From assembly GCA_963556255.1 (NCBI GenBank), contig OY744616.1:32198416-32262415 (forward strand): a DNA stretch of 64,000 nt, read 5' to 3'. The notes beneath the pieces were generated by a model that had not been told where the DNA came from, did no database searches, and saw only the letters and a list, made by a program, of their open reading frames with translations. Shown one piece after another: positions 46,111-56,734 of the stretch; positions within the stretch are counted from its first letter, which is position 1, and every line of letters starts with the position of its first letter. Both the position numbers and the translations under genes were made by a program. The DNA is from Allolobophora icterica (lineage: Eukaryota; Annelida; Clitellata; Crassiclitellata; Lumbricidae).

Positions 46111-46311
46111 ACCGCCAGTCCGCCATTTTGTGTGCCTGCCGTTTCGAATGTACAAATATTTGACAGATCGCGATTTGTTTCTGTGAAAAGTAAGATTACG
46201 TTATATTTATTATTCTAATGAACCTATATCTGTGTACATTAACAGTTTATGTAAATGCTGTATTTAATTGTGGTCGGGATAGACGAAACGGAGATTGCAG
46301 TGGGTTAGGGT

Positions 46312-47080
46312 CAGGGCTGTAGTGGTAAAATGGGTCCGGCCCGAATCCCCGAAACCCGAATCCCCGAAACGAATTTCGACCGGATCCCCGAAATCGATTA
46401 GTGATTAAAATGTAACTGAAAGTAGAAGTCGGATGAATGCAAGGCCACGTTAGATCCGTGTCACGTATAAGAGTTTACAATTTAACTTTGAATAGTTTTC
46501 CGGAGTTCGGCCGCTTTCTAGTAAACTGTTTTCGGCAAATCGGGCTTTTGTGTATTTTCAGCGTTTTCGGGGATTCGGGTTTCGGGGATTCGGGTTGACC
46601 CCGGTAAAATTAGAGGTGAGTACACGCTACCGGTTAGTTTTCCGAAACAAATTAGAGGTGAGTATAGCCTACGCTACAGTATTTTGTGAGTATACGCTAC
46701 AGTATATAAATAAATATAACTATTTGGGAGGTGAGTATACGGTCTCTAGAGGTGAGTACACACTGTATAGTGTATACCCGCGTATACCCTCGACTACAGG
46801 GAGTCAGCCCGAATCCCCGAATCCCCCGAAAACGCTGAAAATACACTAAAGCCCGATTTCCCGAAAAAAGCTTATAGAAAGTGCCGAACTCCAGAAAACT
46901 ATTCAAAGTTAAATTGTAAACTCTTATACATGACATAGACCTAGCGTGGCCTTGATGTACCTCGATATAATGCATATTCACGTGTTTATTTGTAATTTTA
47001 GTCTAAAATCGATTTTCGGGGATCCGGCCGAAATTCGATTCGGGTTTCGGGGATTCGGGCCGCACCCGACTACAGCCCTG
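46312..47080. mobile_element. Non-autonomous hAT element, 769 bp
   Basis: CAGGGCTGTAGT at both ends in inversion, then CGGCCCGAATCCCCGAAACC also in both arms. The 8-bp flanks GTTAGGGT (46304-46311) and GTTAAGGT (47081-47088) match at 7 of 8. Inner copies of CGGGGATTCGGGTTTCGGGG point in both directions. No transposase. Confidence 0.85.
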
Positions 47081-47185
47081 GTTAAGGTTATGGACTGTAC
47101 GGTAAACTTGCGCTATGAGGGTCCTTATGTTATGGTCTGACTCAAATTCAAGGGGCTATATATTACTGTGTGACAAGAGGTCGCA

Positions 47186-47445
47186 CCTTCTTATCTTATC
47201 TTATCTTATATGATTATTTATAAAGCGCCTCTCACAGCATAGACTATTCAGAGGCGCTCCCAGCGTGTCAGCCCCGAGGGAAAAGAAAGGTCTTTAGGCA
47301 GCGGAGAGAAGAAGGCGAGATCCCAAGCAATATCTTGCTACGGAGAGGGGGGCAGGTCATTCCAAAGGGAAGGGCCAAGGATGGCAAAAGCACGATGCTG
47401 AGCCATCGAAGTCCTTGCACGAGGGACCTTGACACTAGTTAGCGC
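47186..47445. mobile_element. Probable LINE/SINE 3' fragment
   Basis: CTTATCTTATCTTAT tail next to TTTATAAAGCGCCTCTC and AGAGGCGCTCCCAGCG, matching the style of the CR1/L2-like end at 43255-43465 on the opposite strand. Confidence 0.5.
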
Positions 47446-47490
47446 CCAGACACCAATAAGGCTATTTAAATGAAAGCACATCGACAAATA

Positions 47491-47756
47491 TTCAGCAGCA
47501 ATGACTCTAGTTTTCAAGTTTATCCGTGTTAGATGTTGACATCTCTCAGTTAAGTCACATTAAAGTTTCATTTAAACATTTTGAACATTTATCCAATAAA
47601 TGTAGCTTAAAGTTTCATAGATTATACTTGAACGTTTAGCTTAAACTTCCTATAAATTTAGCTTAAAGTTTCATTTGAACATAGTATCCTTTAAATTTAA
47701 CTTATACATTGTTGAACGTTTACAATAAACTTGAAAACTAGCGTCATTGCTGCTGA
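47491..47756. mobile_element. TIR element (MITE), ~266 bp
   Basis: TTCAGCAGCAATGAC, one mismatch region, then CTAGTTTTCAAGTTTAT at the left; the same inverted at the right. The interior repeats TTTAGCTTAAAGTTTCAT. TA on the flanks could be the duplication but is not decisive. Confidence 0.75.
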
Positions 47757-48202
47757 ATTAAACATTGCAGCTGCCGTGACCATCAAAACTGGATAGTTGT
47801 CGAGATCAATAAGTACTGCACTCTGTGAAGATGAGAATGACGATATTGCAGGGCTTCATGGAACAAGAGTCGACAACGTTGAAGACTAGTCTGAGAAATT
47901 TTCAAGTACACAACCATTTAATTGTCTTTGTGATGTAGTTATCATATCTCTGCAATCATTAATCAACTAATCGAAAACAAGGTGCAATTAGAATATTTTA
48001 AACGGGAGTGCGTGTTGAACAAACATATTAAAAAGGCCATGATTCTGTAGAATGAAATGGTTTCTTAGTTACTTTTATATGAATGATTCACTCTTAAGCT
48101 TTGCATTCACTAGTTCTTAGTAGCTTGGTAACAGCCTGTGTGATTGACGGGTGTAATGATTACATTTTGTTTTATTATGTTACATTAGTCAACACTGTGC
48201 AG

Positions 48203-48316
48203 TGGGCTTTACCAATTGCTGAGTCGTCCAGACAACCATACAGGCTGTTCGGAATATCAACTGCCAATCACCAAGGCCTCTTGGTGCTTCAAAGACACCA
48301 GTCATTCGAACAACTG
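48203..48316 (+). CDS. Candidate upstream exon of the DUF4806-like gene
   Basis: Acceptor AACACTGTGCAG and donor GTACGT enclose 114 bp that are open in the frame starting GLYQLLSRPDNHTGCSEYQL and ending KASWCFKDTSHSNN. It leaves in phase 2, which is exactly what the exon at 48959 needs. No domain is recognised and another frame is also open, so this is a weak call. Confidence 0.3.
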
Positions 48317-48958
48317 GTACGTGTTGAATACTGAAGCAATGGTACCAATTTGATCCTGAGCGGTTCTTTGAAAAATTTTCTTTAGAGCAGTATTGGGATA
48401 TTATCAATATTCCCTTGTATCACCCAATTTTCTTTTATATCAGGCAACATATATTTCTTGTTCTGTTACATTGATTAAAATCTAGCTATCTTTAGTGGTT
48501 ACACATTTGATTTGTTATAAGGAATAATTATGTTGCTTCATTTCTATCAATTTTTAATGATTCAGTAGTTGTGTGGTCATATCGTGAATGTGTCTTTAAA
48601 TTATCAAATTGTTTTTACTACTGTTTGCCATGGATTATAAGCTGTTGAATATATTTATCCTTTCAGCCCCTTAAGTGTGTTGACACATAGTACCGATAGT
48701 CACTGATCAAATTTGTGTAGTAATTCATAACTCATAAATATGAATTTAGGATGCTAGCACTGGGGATTCCCAAAAGTTTTGCATTGCAATCAAAAGTGTC
48801 AGCACATTTTTGTGTTACAGCTAATCACTTACTACGTTTTTGAAGATTTCTTTTGTCACCGTAGTGTTCATAAATCGAAGTATGATGGTTATCTGTGTAG
48901 ACTTGATTTTGTAGGTGGCGATTTTAGTAGCAGACTCATGATAAAAATATCTCGCCAG

Positions 48959-49148
48959 TCTGGAGGAGTTGCAGCAAACTCAGAAACTACATTCATCTAC
49001 GCTGCAGTCGATTTCGAGGCAACTGAATGCAGCAGGCGGACTTGCGGCAACGGAGCTGCCTGAGGCCATGCAATTTCCCATCGAAACCGAGGATGATTTG
49101 TCGAGCGTGGAGGACAAGGTGCTTGACACTTCAACGATGAAAATATTG
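48959..49148 (+). CDS. DUF4806-like protein, exon A (coiled coil and domain start)
   Basis: Acceptor CTCGCCAG precedes 48959 and the donor GTGTGA follows 49148. The frame reads LEELQQTQKLHSSTLQSISR, a short coiled coil, then FPIETEDDLSSVEDKV and DTSTMKIL. The last part fits the start of the DUF4806 domain (F/LP..T..DL..LE..L..). The donor is followed 12 bp later by a second GTGAGT, but using that would add an in-frame stop. The exon lies in an intron of the minus-strand lectin gene, antisense to it. Confidence 0.5.
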
Positions 49149-49416
49149 GTGTGAAAATATTGGTGAGTCTTTTTACTGTTTAAATGGTTTTTAAAGCCTC
49201 ATGTATGATTCGCTGCTAATTTCTAGGGCATGCAATTTTTTTATCTTGCTGTTAATAGGTTGTATTAAATTCTATTTCTTTGTGTCCATAAAGTTAGATG
49301 TGTACATAAATATTTTTTAAATATCGACATTTAACTGAAAAGGCCAGCATTTTCTTAAAACGTGTCAAATTGCAATATTAGAAGATTTCATTGTCTTTTG
49401 TTCAGTCTTGTTGTCA

Positions 49417-49525
49417 AGACCTTAAACCTCAAGACCAAGACCAAGGCCAAGACTTTGAACCTCAAGACCAAGACTTTGAACCTCAAGACCAAGACTTTGA
49501 ACCTCAAGACCAAGACTTTTTAAAA
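49417..49525. repeat. 21-bp minisatellite in an intron
   Basis: About four copies of CAAGACCAAGACTTTGAACCT. Confidence 0.9.
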
Positions 49526-49620
49526 CGAACTCGAGTGAACTGGAGACCAAGACTTTGGACAACAAGACTGCTCTTGTTAAGATTAAACTGCTTTGATCTG
49601 CTTCTTCTTTTATTGTTTAG

Positions 49621-49777
49621 ATACAAGTACTCGTGGATAACAGTGGAAATGATTTGCGAGAATTCATCAGACGAAACATGAAGTTCATTTTTGGAAATGA
49701 TCCAGCTCGACGTTTCGGTGTGACAGGGCAGCGAGGCAAGAGGACATTCAAGTCATTGAAGCTGTTCGACATTTATG
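49621..49777 (+). CDS. DUF4806-like protein, exon B
   Basis: Acceptor CTTTTATTGTTTAG and donor GTATGT are both strong. The exon encodes IQVLVDNSGNDLREFIRRNM, then KFIFGNDPARRFGVTGQRG and KRTFKSLKLFDIY. This matches the DUF4806 pattern (DL..F.RR....LF...A..F...G..GK..F..L.L). It joins exon A in phase 0 and leaves in phase 1. DUF4806 proteins are common, poorly characterised and often expanded in invertebrates; function is unknown. Confidence 0.6.
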
Positions 49778-50356
49778 GTATGTATTTTGCATATAATACT
49801 TTTTGAATCAAGTGTAATTTTTACTGCTAATAACTTGTCACTCATTAAAGTTTGATGAACAGCTGACTATAATTCAATTGCAAGCTATCAATTTCAGCTT
49901 TATTTCTTGCTTCCAATGGATGTTTTGCTTTGTTACTCAAATAAATGAGATATTGCTAATGATAGTAAAGAAAATTCATCAAGTTGTGACGTCAAACGAA
50001 ATGATGCAGTTGGCATGTGGGAACTATTTATGCTTAATAGTTTAAAGTTTTATTAAAGTTTGAAACTTTAGTTTCAAATAAAAAAATTCAATAGTCTAAT
50101 GACTGTTTTATTAAGTGCTAAACCATTGAAACATTACTTATTGCATTTTTTAGGCTAAGACATCTTCGACATTGTTTTGACTTTTCTAATCTTGAACATT
50201 GTGCAGGCAGTGTCTCTAAATATTGTCATTTAATAACAGAAAGAGTTGCTGGAATAATATCATTTTACAATACAAATCAGAGCACATCAAATTCTTAATT
50301 CTTGTTCTTTGTAACTTGTTATTTTAAATCTAAATGTTGCATGTTTGAAATTTCAG

Positions 50357-50562
50357 GTTCGGTAAAACATAATATTGCTACAAAGGACAGCACGAGGAAA
50401 ATGGTTGAAGACGAGTTGGCCAGTTGGTTTGGTAATGCTAGGGATCATGGCACTGGAGGCTGCCAACTATTGAAATCGGCGCCATTCAAAGAGACCGAGT
50501 CAGAGTCGATCAGTGTTGATCAGGAGTTCACCAATACTGCTGATGACATTATTGTTAAATGA
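50357..50562 (+). CDS. DUF4806-like protein, terminal exon C
   Basis: Acceptor TTGAAATTTCAG; GT completes the G left by exon B (Gly). It encodes GSVKHNIATKDSTRKMVEDE then LASWFGNARDHGTGG, the last helix of the DUF4806 pattern (..VE..L..W..NA.D.). An acidic C-terminus follows, ending in TGA at 50560-50562. ATTAAA about 40 bp downstream (near 50602) may serve as polyadenylation signal. Confidence 0.6.
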
Positions 50563-50671
50563 AATTACAGAGCAGATCGACTGCATGATTACTTTACTTT
50601 ATTAAATTGACTTTATTAAATTGATGTGTCATTTAACGCTTTTGTTGATTATTTATTGCTTTAACTATATA

Positions 50672-50715
50672 GCACAGTTTACAGTACAGTTTGCATACTA
50701 TACTGTAAACTGTGC
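50672..50715. repeat. Hairpin with perfect 15-bp arms
   Basis: GCACAGTTTACAGTA and its exact reverse complement around a 14-base loop. Confidence 0.95.
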
Positions 50716-50755
50716 CACTTGTGGAGTTCTTGTTTGACAGGTGGGGGGCGACGTT

Positions 50756-51070
50756 TTTGAACTGATCAGGTCAAAAAAAGAGTTTTGAACTGATCTGCTC
50801 AAAAGAGGTATTAAAAAAAACTGGGGTGACTTTTTGCTGTTTCTTAAAAAAAAATTTGGGGGGGGTGGGTGGGGGCAGATGTATGGTGTGTCCCCCTACT
50901 GTTCAAGGGGGTCTTGTCCCTTTTGAACTGATCTGGTCAAAAAGAGTTTTGAACTGATCTGCTCAAAAAGAGATAAAAAACTAGGGTGACTTTTTTGGTG
51001 TTTCTTCAAAATTTGGGGGGGCAGATGTATGGTGTGTCCTCCCCCACTGTTAAAAGGGGTCTTGTCCCTC
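50756..51070. repeat. Tandem duplication of a ~160-bp unit
   Basis: TTTTGAACTGATCTG, GGGTGACTTTTT, GGGCAGATGTATGGTGTGTC and GGGGTCTTGTCCC occur in the same order twice. Each unit itself begins with a duplicated GAACTGATC phrase. Confidence 0.88.
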
Positions 51071-51129
51071 TGGACCCCTGGGATTGCCGCCCATGAACTG
51101 TGCTAAACTGGGTATCACTTTTTAGTCAT

Positions 51130-51297
51130 CTGGGAATGAACTGGGAAAGAACGGGATGCCCGGCGGGATATCCCGTATGGGTCCCGTACGGAAACCGCGG
51201 ACAAAAACCGGCGGGATCCCGCCGGGTATCCCGTATGGGTCCCGTGTGGCAACCCGTATGGGACCCGTGTGGGTCCCGTGTGGGTGTGTTAGCTGGG
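51130..51297. repeat. Palindrome-rich CCCGTATGGG element
   Basis: Several CCCGTATGGGTCCCGT and GGCGGGATCCCGCC palindromes, ending GGGTGTGTTAGCTGGGA. Confidence 0.6.
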
Positions 51298-51500
51298 AAA
51301 CAACCAGACAGAAAGACAGAGAAAAACAGAGATATTATTATTTATTGTTATTATTTATTATTATTATCTATTATTATAAATTTGTTACCTATTTCGCTTG
51401 AGTATCTAATGCACAAGGCTTCAAGCGACAGAAGACACAGAAGTGAGTTCCAAAATCTAGGTCCATTAGCCAAAAAAGCTCGTAGCCAAGAACAGATCTA

Positions 51501-51700
51501 NNNNNNNNNNNNNNNNNNNNNNNNNNNNNNNNNNNNNNNNNNNNNNNNNNNNNNNNNNNNNNNNNNNNNNNNNNNNNNNNNNNNNNNNNNNNNNNNNNNN
51601 NNNNNNNNNNNNNNNNNNNNNNNNNNNNNNNNNNNNNNNNNNNNNNNNNNNNNNNNNNNNNNNNNNNNNNNNNNNNNNNNNNNNNNNNNNNNNNNNNNNN
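51501..51700. other. Assembly gap (200 N)
   Basis: Unknown bases; frames crossing it are meaningless. Confidence 1.
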
Positions 51701-52612
51701 AAGACCCGCGGGCCGTCGACGACGACTCTCAGTTTCCTCCCCGTCTTCTCCCACTTCCTCCATCCGCACCGGAGGAAGATGTTCCTGCTGCGGAGGCAGG
51801 CAGGCATCGGCTGTTATCGGCACAACTGCAATACCAAAACACGTCATGCTACACTGACATCGGTCGCCACGCATGATCAGTCAACTGCAACACACAATCA
51901 TTCGCGCCCTCGATGATGCGCCATTTATGACTGTGGCGGGAAAAGAAGTGGGTGCACAATGCATGGAACAGCTGTATTCGGGCATTTCATAATCATGACT
52001 GGTCGTGGGGTATCTTATGGCTTGCAACAACATAGGGCAGGAGAGACTTGTTGACAGGAGAGAAATTATAAGAGAAAATGGGAGATAGGCTGATTTAGTG
52101 AGGAGGGTTACTTTCTGATCCATTCAAATCGCAGCTATGGCCGATAAACATGGTGCCTAGTTTCTTGGAAGTAACTCCCTTACACTGAACGGTGCTACTT
52201 CCATTAGGCATTAGAATTGCTTCAAAATGTAAGGCATTAGAATTACTTTAAATTTAAGACATTAGAATTGCTTTAAAGTTTTAACTGAATTCCATAGAGT
52301 TTTCTTTCCATCAAATTCTCATCCTGCGTTAGAATCTAATGAAGAGTAGGCTAGATTTAGAATTTGATTTTGGTTTGCAAAGAATAGGATCTCAACTCAA
52401 AAGTGGTCTTTTTCTGGATTGATGTCCCCCTGGGCTGCTTCCGTGTCTGCTCGGACTCCCTTCTTGGCTGTCGACTGAAATTTAGCTTGCATAATTTTTT
52501 GATTAATAGCGAATATCGACTTGAGCAATATTACGGTGGCGCTATAGAAATGCTTAGATCAGATTAGAAAGAATAAACAAGATTAGATTAGTACGCATAT
52601 TTTCTGTCTGAC
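51701..52612. other. Intronic; no recognisable gene
   Basis: Contains a GCATTAGAATTGCTTTAAA-type direct repeat (about 52200-52280) and a LINE-tail-like GGTGGCGCTATAGAAATGC (about 52534). Confidence 0.45.
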
Positions 52613-52897
52613 CAGAAATACATCTGTAGGTTGCATCGAGGTAGGAAGCGAGGTCCTGAGGACACGGCTGCGTCCTTACGATCTGAGGATCTGAGACGCT
52701 GACGTGGCACTCCTCTCTTCCGGAACAGAACTCATCCAGCAGTCGTAGAACATCCGACGTACAGCCCACGTGACCGTAGTTGCGAGTCACGCACCGACCC
52801 AGTTCCATCCGACCAAACTCCGCCTTCTCCATCAGGATGACCTCGCCTGGGTCACATTCCGCGTGGAACATCTCCGGCATACAGTACTCCTCGGCTC
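52613..52897 (-). CDS. EVA-1-like membrane protein, SUEL/galactose-binding lectin exon
   Basis: Acceptor GATGGATTTGTAG precedes 52897 and GTCAGA follows 52613. The 285-bp exon is phase 1 at both ends, as is typical of shuffled extracellular modules. It encodes AEEYCMPEMFHAECDPGEVI, then FGRMELGRCVT, GCTSDVLRLLDEFCSGREEC, VSVSDP, QPCPQDLASYLDATYRC. Cysteine spacing and the FGR, C.G...C and PCP..YL...Y.C motifs match the Gal_lectin (SUEL) domain, which binds galactose or rhamnose. EVA-1 receptors place such domains before a membrane helix. Upstream exons, including a signal peptide, were not identified. Confidence 0.82.
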
Positions 52898-52942
52898 CTA
52901 CAAATCCATCTTATGCTACTACACAGAAAAATTCATTATTGT

Positions 52943-53333
52943 CAGGGGCGTAACTTTGGTCTAAAAATTAGTAAAAAAGTGGTAGTACCAACATCCTACA
53001 TACACGAAGAAAAGCGAGACCGCGATCACTGGGAAGGCAAAATAATAAAATATTGATTGGCATTGTTCAAAAAGTGGGGGTACGGTATCCCAGTCCAAAA
53101 GTGGGGATACGGGCAGGGGCGTCTATCCCCCCTAAGTCATTGGAGCAACTTCATCTTCCCCTCTCTTCTTCCCTCCTCCCCTTCGTTTACCCCTAAAATG
53201 GTGGCACACACACACACTGATAGGTCTCCCCCTATTTCTTGGATGAAGCATTTGCTGCAAGGTTTCTATGGTGTAGACGCCCCTGGATACGGGTACCCCT
53301 CGTACCCCCCCCCCCACACAAACTACGCCTATG
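52943..53333. mobile_element. Outer hAT-type MITE containing another MITE
   Basis: CAGGGGCGTAACTTTG at the left is mirrored by CATAGGCGTAGTTTGTG at the right. The 8-bp flanks ATTATTGT (52935-52942) and ATTATGGT (53334-53341) match at 7 of 8. It is interrupted by the element at 53114-53285. Confidence 0.78.
53114..53285. mobile_element. Inner hAT-type MITE, 172 bp, perfect 8-bp TSD
   Basis: CAGGGGCGTCTA and TAGACGCCCCTG form the ends. GATACGGG is duplicated exactly (53106-53113 and 53286-53293). Diverged relative at 7029-7472. Confidence 0.92.
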
Positions 53334-53341
53334 ATTATGGT

Positions 53342-54685
53342 ATCTATAGGCCTGCATATTGCTCCCTTGCAATCTGCGAAATGAGCTTCTTCTTTTGATG
53401 CCTCTATTTTGCGAGCGGTGGAAGACCATTCTGTTCGATCACGGTCTTGTGTAGTCAGTTTGAGAGCACCCCTGATGAGTTTTGCTTGAAGCGGTGCTAT
53501 ATAAATAAGCACTGAGAATTACAATTAGAACAAGCTATGAACTTGGGGAACTGATAATCAGTGGCGAATATTGAGATAATCTTGTGAACTACACAAAGTT
53601 TACAAATTGGAAGTCTGGAGGCGTTTGAAATGCCGATATGCTGGAAACTATAGCTAGAATTAGTGAGAAAGATTATAAGACACAGGGATGGTATTGCTCT
53701 TGTTGTGAGAATAGAGAACTCAATTCAATTCAATTCAACTTTATTGATCCGAATTCAATACAAAAGTACAGCAGGCACCAATCGAAAACACTAGTGAATA
53801 TACTAGAGAGAGGAGACAAATGAATTGGATTTGTTTGTCACATACTTTATGGGAATATCCTCTGCTAAAGATATTGTTTTGTAGAAAGAATTAAAGGAAA
53901 GAAAGACCAAGAACCAAGAACTCTGTTAGACTGAATGATCACTAAACATGCCTCTTTGGTGTATTTTGAAATGTGTATCCACGCAGTGGAAGACGCCATA
54001 GAAACCATCGCATTAGTCTGTGCCTCGCATATGTATACACACGTTTTCATGCATTTCGCTAATTCGCCATAGCCTATATGCATATATCACGAGATATATA
54101 TTCATATCGTGATATAGACTATACATAATATTATATATCTGCTAAGGCCTTGTGTATAGGAGTAAAGATGAGTTTTTCTTTATGGCTGCTTTTTCAGTCC
54201 GCAGCGTGCAACATGTACGATGGTGCGTTTCTAACGAATGCCTTATGATTATGTATTATGACAACATTTGATTTATGTTGGAAATATAACGTAACACACA
54301 GATAATATCGGAAGAGACATTCGCGATATCCTGTATAATCCGGGAAGGCTTCCACAGTATAGGACCACTGACAGTTACTGTTCATGGAGAAAAACAATAA
54401 CACAGGTGGTCTCTGTGGTAAGCCGCGTGCTATCTGTGGCTGCAGTGCCTACGTCTTAATAGTTTGAGTGAACAAAGAAGCAACTCTCTACCAAGAGGAT
54501 TTCTCTTCTTCGAGTGTCGAGTGTCGAGTGGAAATTCCCAGTTATTGAGTTGAAAGCTCGAGCAAAAACTCTGAGTGTATAACAAAGAAGCAAATGATAC
54601 ACGACTGGTCTCTGACAGTTCCTTTTGAAGCCGGAAATTAAGTCTCGGAGCGCCATGGGGTGGTCCTGTCTGCCCCTGCACAGAG
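53342..54685. other. No recognisable gene
   Basis: A LINE-tail-like GCGGTGCTATATAAATAAGC lies near 53491 and an AATTCAATTCAATTCAA patch near 53720. The long minus-strand frames at 54430-54891 are not family-like. Confidence 0.45.
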
Positions 54686-54689
54686 CGAA

Positions 54690-54950
54690 GTGCCCAAGCA
54701 TCCGGTGTCTTCTTGTGGAGGTCATCTCCGAGGCTGGGTAGGGCGACCAAGGCACACATGGATCCGGAAGGAGAAGGAGAATCTTCGCCACTCCAGGTGT
54801 ATATGCACAGCATGGAGAAAAGCCAAAGGTCGGACGATTGGCGGAGTCGTGGAAACGTCAACGCTCCAGAAAGCAGAAAACCATTCATCATTCATTCACT
54901 CATTCGGAAATTTAATATAGCGCACCTTCGAGAAGCTTACTTGGAAGCGC
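54690..54950 (+). mobile_element. Probable LINE C-terminal fragment
   Basis: GGHLRGWVGRPRHTWIRKEK, then WRKAKGRTIGGVVETSTLQ, resembles the end of LINE polyproteins (GHL...GRPR.TW... W..VVE.A.L). It ends in AATATAGCGCACCTTCGAG before the GAT array. Short and degraded. Confidence 0.45.
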
Positions 54951-54954
54951 CCAT

Positions 54955-54955
<1 letters not shown>

Positions 54956-55000
<45 letters not shown>

Positions 55001-55075
55001 AATGATGATGATGATGATGATGATGATGACAGTGCTTTGTAGGATGATGATGATGATGCTGATGACAGTGCTTTG

Positions 55076-55124
<49 letters not shown>

Positions 55125-55133
55125 ATGACGATA

Positions 55134-55178
<45 letters not shown>

Positions 55179-55198
55179 CTGCTGATGACGGTGCTTTG

Positions 55199-55272
<74 letters not shown>
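54956..55272. repeat. (GAT)n microsatellite with repeated interruptions
   Basis: GAT triplets interrupted three times by a GATGACRGTGCTTTGTAG unit, so the array has a higher-order pattern. Confidence 0.95.
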
Positions 55273-56085
55273 GAACGACATAAAAACTCCGCCAACACAG
55301 ATATCAGCAGAATCATGGATCTGACTATTTGTGGCATATCTCGACTTCAGCCACAGCTGTAAAGCTCAACATTAATAAGCCATATACTTAAAAAGAGAAA
55401 TGACCTGTCTGCCTCTGTTTCTCTCAGTGTCTCTTTCTCACTGTCTGCTTGTCTCTGTTTATCTACTTGGCTCCTCGTGTAAAGAAAGAAGAACATAAAG
55501 AGGAGGAAGAGAATGAGGAGGAGAATGAGAAGGATAGAAGGAAGAAGAAGATGATGAGCATTTCTATTTTTCTGTATGTCTATCATTCTCGCTGTTCTTA
55601 TCAGGCAGACTTCGGTAGCTGTTGACCGCAGATGGGTCTTCGCTAATCCGCCTTAATCACATAATCTTTCGTGCAATAGAAACTTCTGCGATAAAATAAT
55701 ATTCGCCAAATGCCTTCGGAAAGAAGCAGAATAGATCGAAAGTTGTAATCGTAACTGTAAACTCGAAAGATTCTGTAAAGAGCTAATGAAATGTTACGCT
55801 CAGGTAATCGGCTTATTGGCTAACGGTACAAATCAGAGTGATTGTCCAGAGTGTGAAAAAGAAGATCCCAGATTTGGAAGAAGCGAAAGGCGAGATGATA
55901 CAGGAGCTGCTATTGATCTATATTTTTTAAACCCGATATCAGAAGTCCTATCCACTGCAATCAAACGAACTACAGCATGACCCAGACAGTGTGATACGGA
56001 CATACGATTTTTGGTCGGTGGCAGCGATTGAAGGACCTTCGAGCTGGAAACTAACGACTGATAAAATCGAAATGGCAAATGGTCT
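55273..56085. other. No recognisable gene
   Basis: Purine/pyrimidine-rich patch near 55400-55560; otherwise nothing seen. Confidence 0.5.
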
Positions 56086-56290
56086 GAGCAAACGAGAGGA
56101 CAGATCTCCTATCGCCCTGGTGTGTGCTTAGGTGTGTGTTTGTGTGTGTTGTCTGTATTGTCTCATTTGTCTGAGCAAATGCGAGGAAGGGAAGTTCCTC
56201 TCTCGCCCTTGTGTGGTACGTGTGTGTTTGTGTGTTCGCGTGAAGTCTGACCAAGTGAGAGGGAAGTTCTCCTATCACCCGACAAGTCGT
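56086..56290. repeat. Three imperfect ~80-bp tandem units
   Basis: GTCTGAGCAAAYGAGAGGA, a CTCCTATCGCCCT-like segment and a GT-rich stretch recur at about 56082, 56170 and 56248. Confidence 0.7.
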
Positions 56291-56734
56291 ACCCTCATCA
56301 TAACGACGTTTATTCAGAGACGAGAGGCGTTGTAACTTTCACATCTGAATAGCTGCAGCTGTATGTTTATACCTGCGCGTATGACATATGTGCGTGTGTG
56401 TGTGTGTTTGTGCTAGCGTACGTTTGTTTATGTATGCACGTGTGTGTAAACTGTTTTACGTTCATGTGTCTGTATGTTCGTGCGTGTTTGTTTGTGACTG
56501 GCACGTGACTGCCACTGGTGCACAGTGAACGTTCTTGTTCCCTGATGATGCAGTCTGTCCTTCCACAGCCCATGAACCCCAAATGAGAGTAGGCTGCAGC
56601 AACGTACGACCCAAGTATCTCCGTGATCTCTTCACCATCCAGGCAATCCGCTCCACCCGATCATCTTCCCATCTTCTCGGTCTATATATCTCCCCCGAAT
56701 ACTAAATAGAGGTAAAAAAGACGATTAACGTAGG

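Noticed and set aside
51100..51876. Frames crossing the N run
   Set aside because: Most of the residues are unknown; the continuity is an artefact of the gap.
54430..54891. 153-codon minus-strand frame
   Set aside because: No family signature; overlaps a likely LINE fragment on the other strand.
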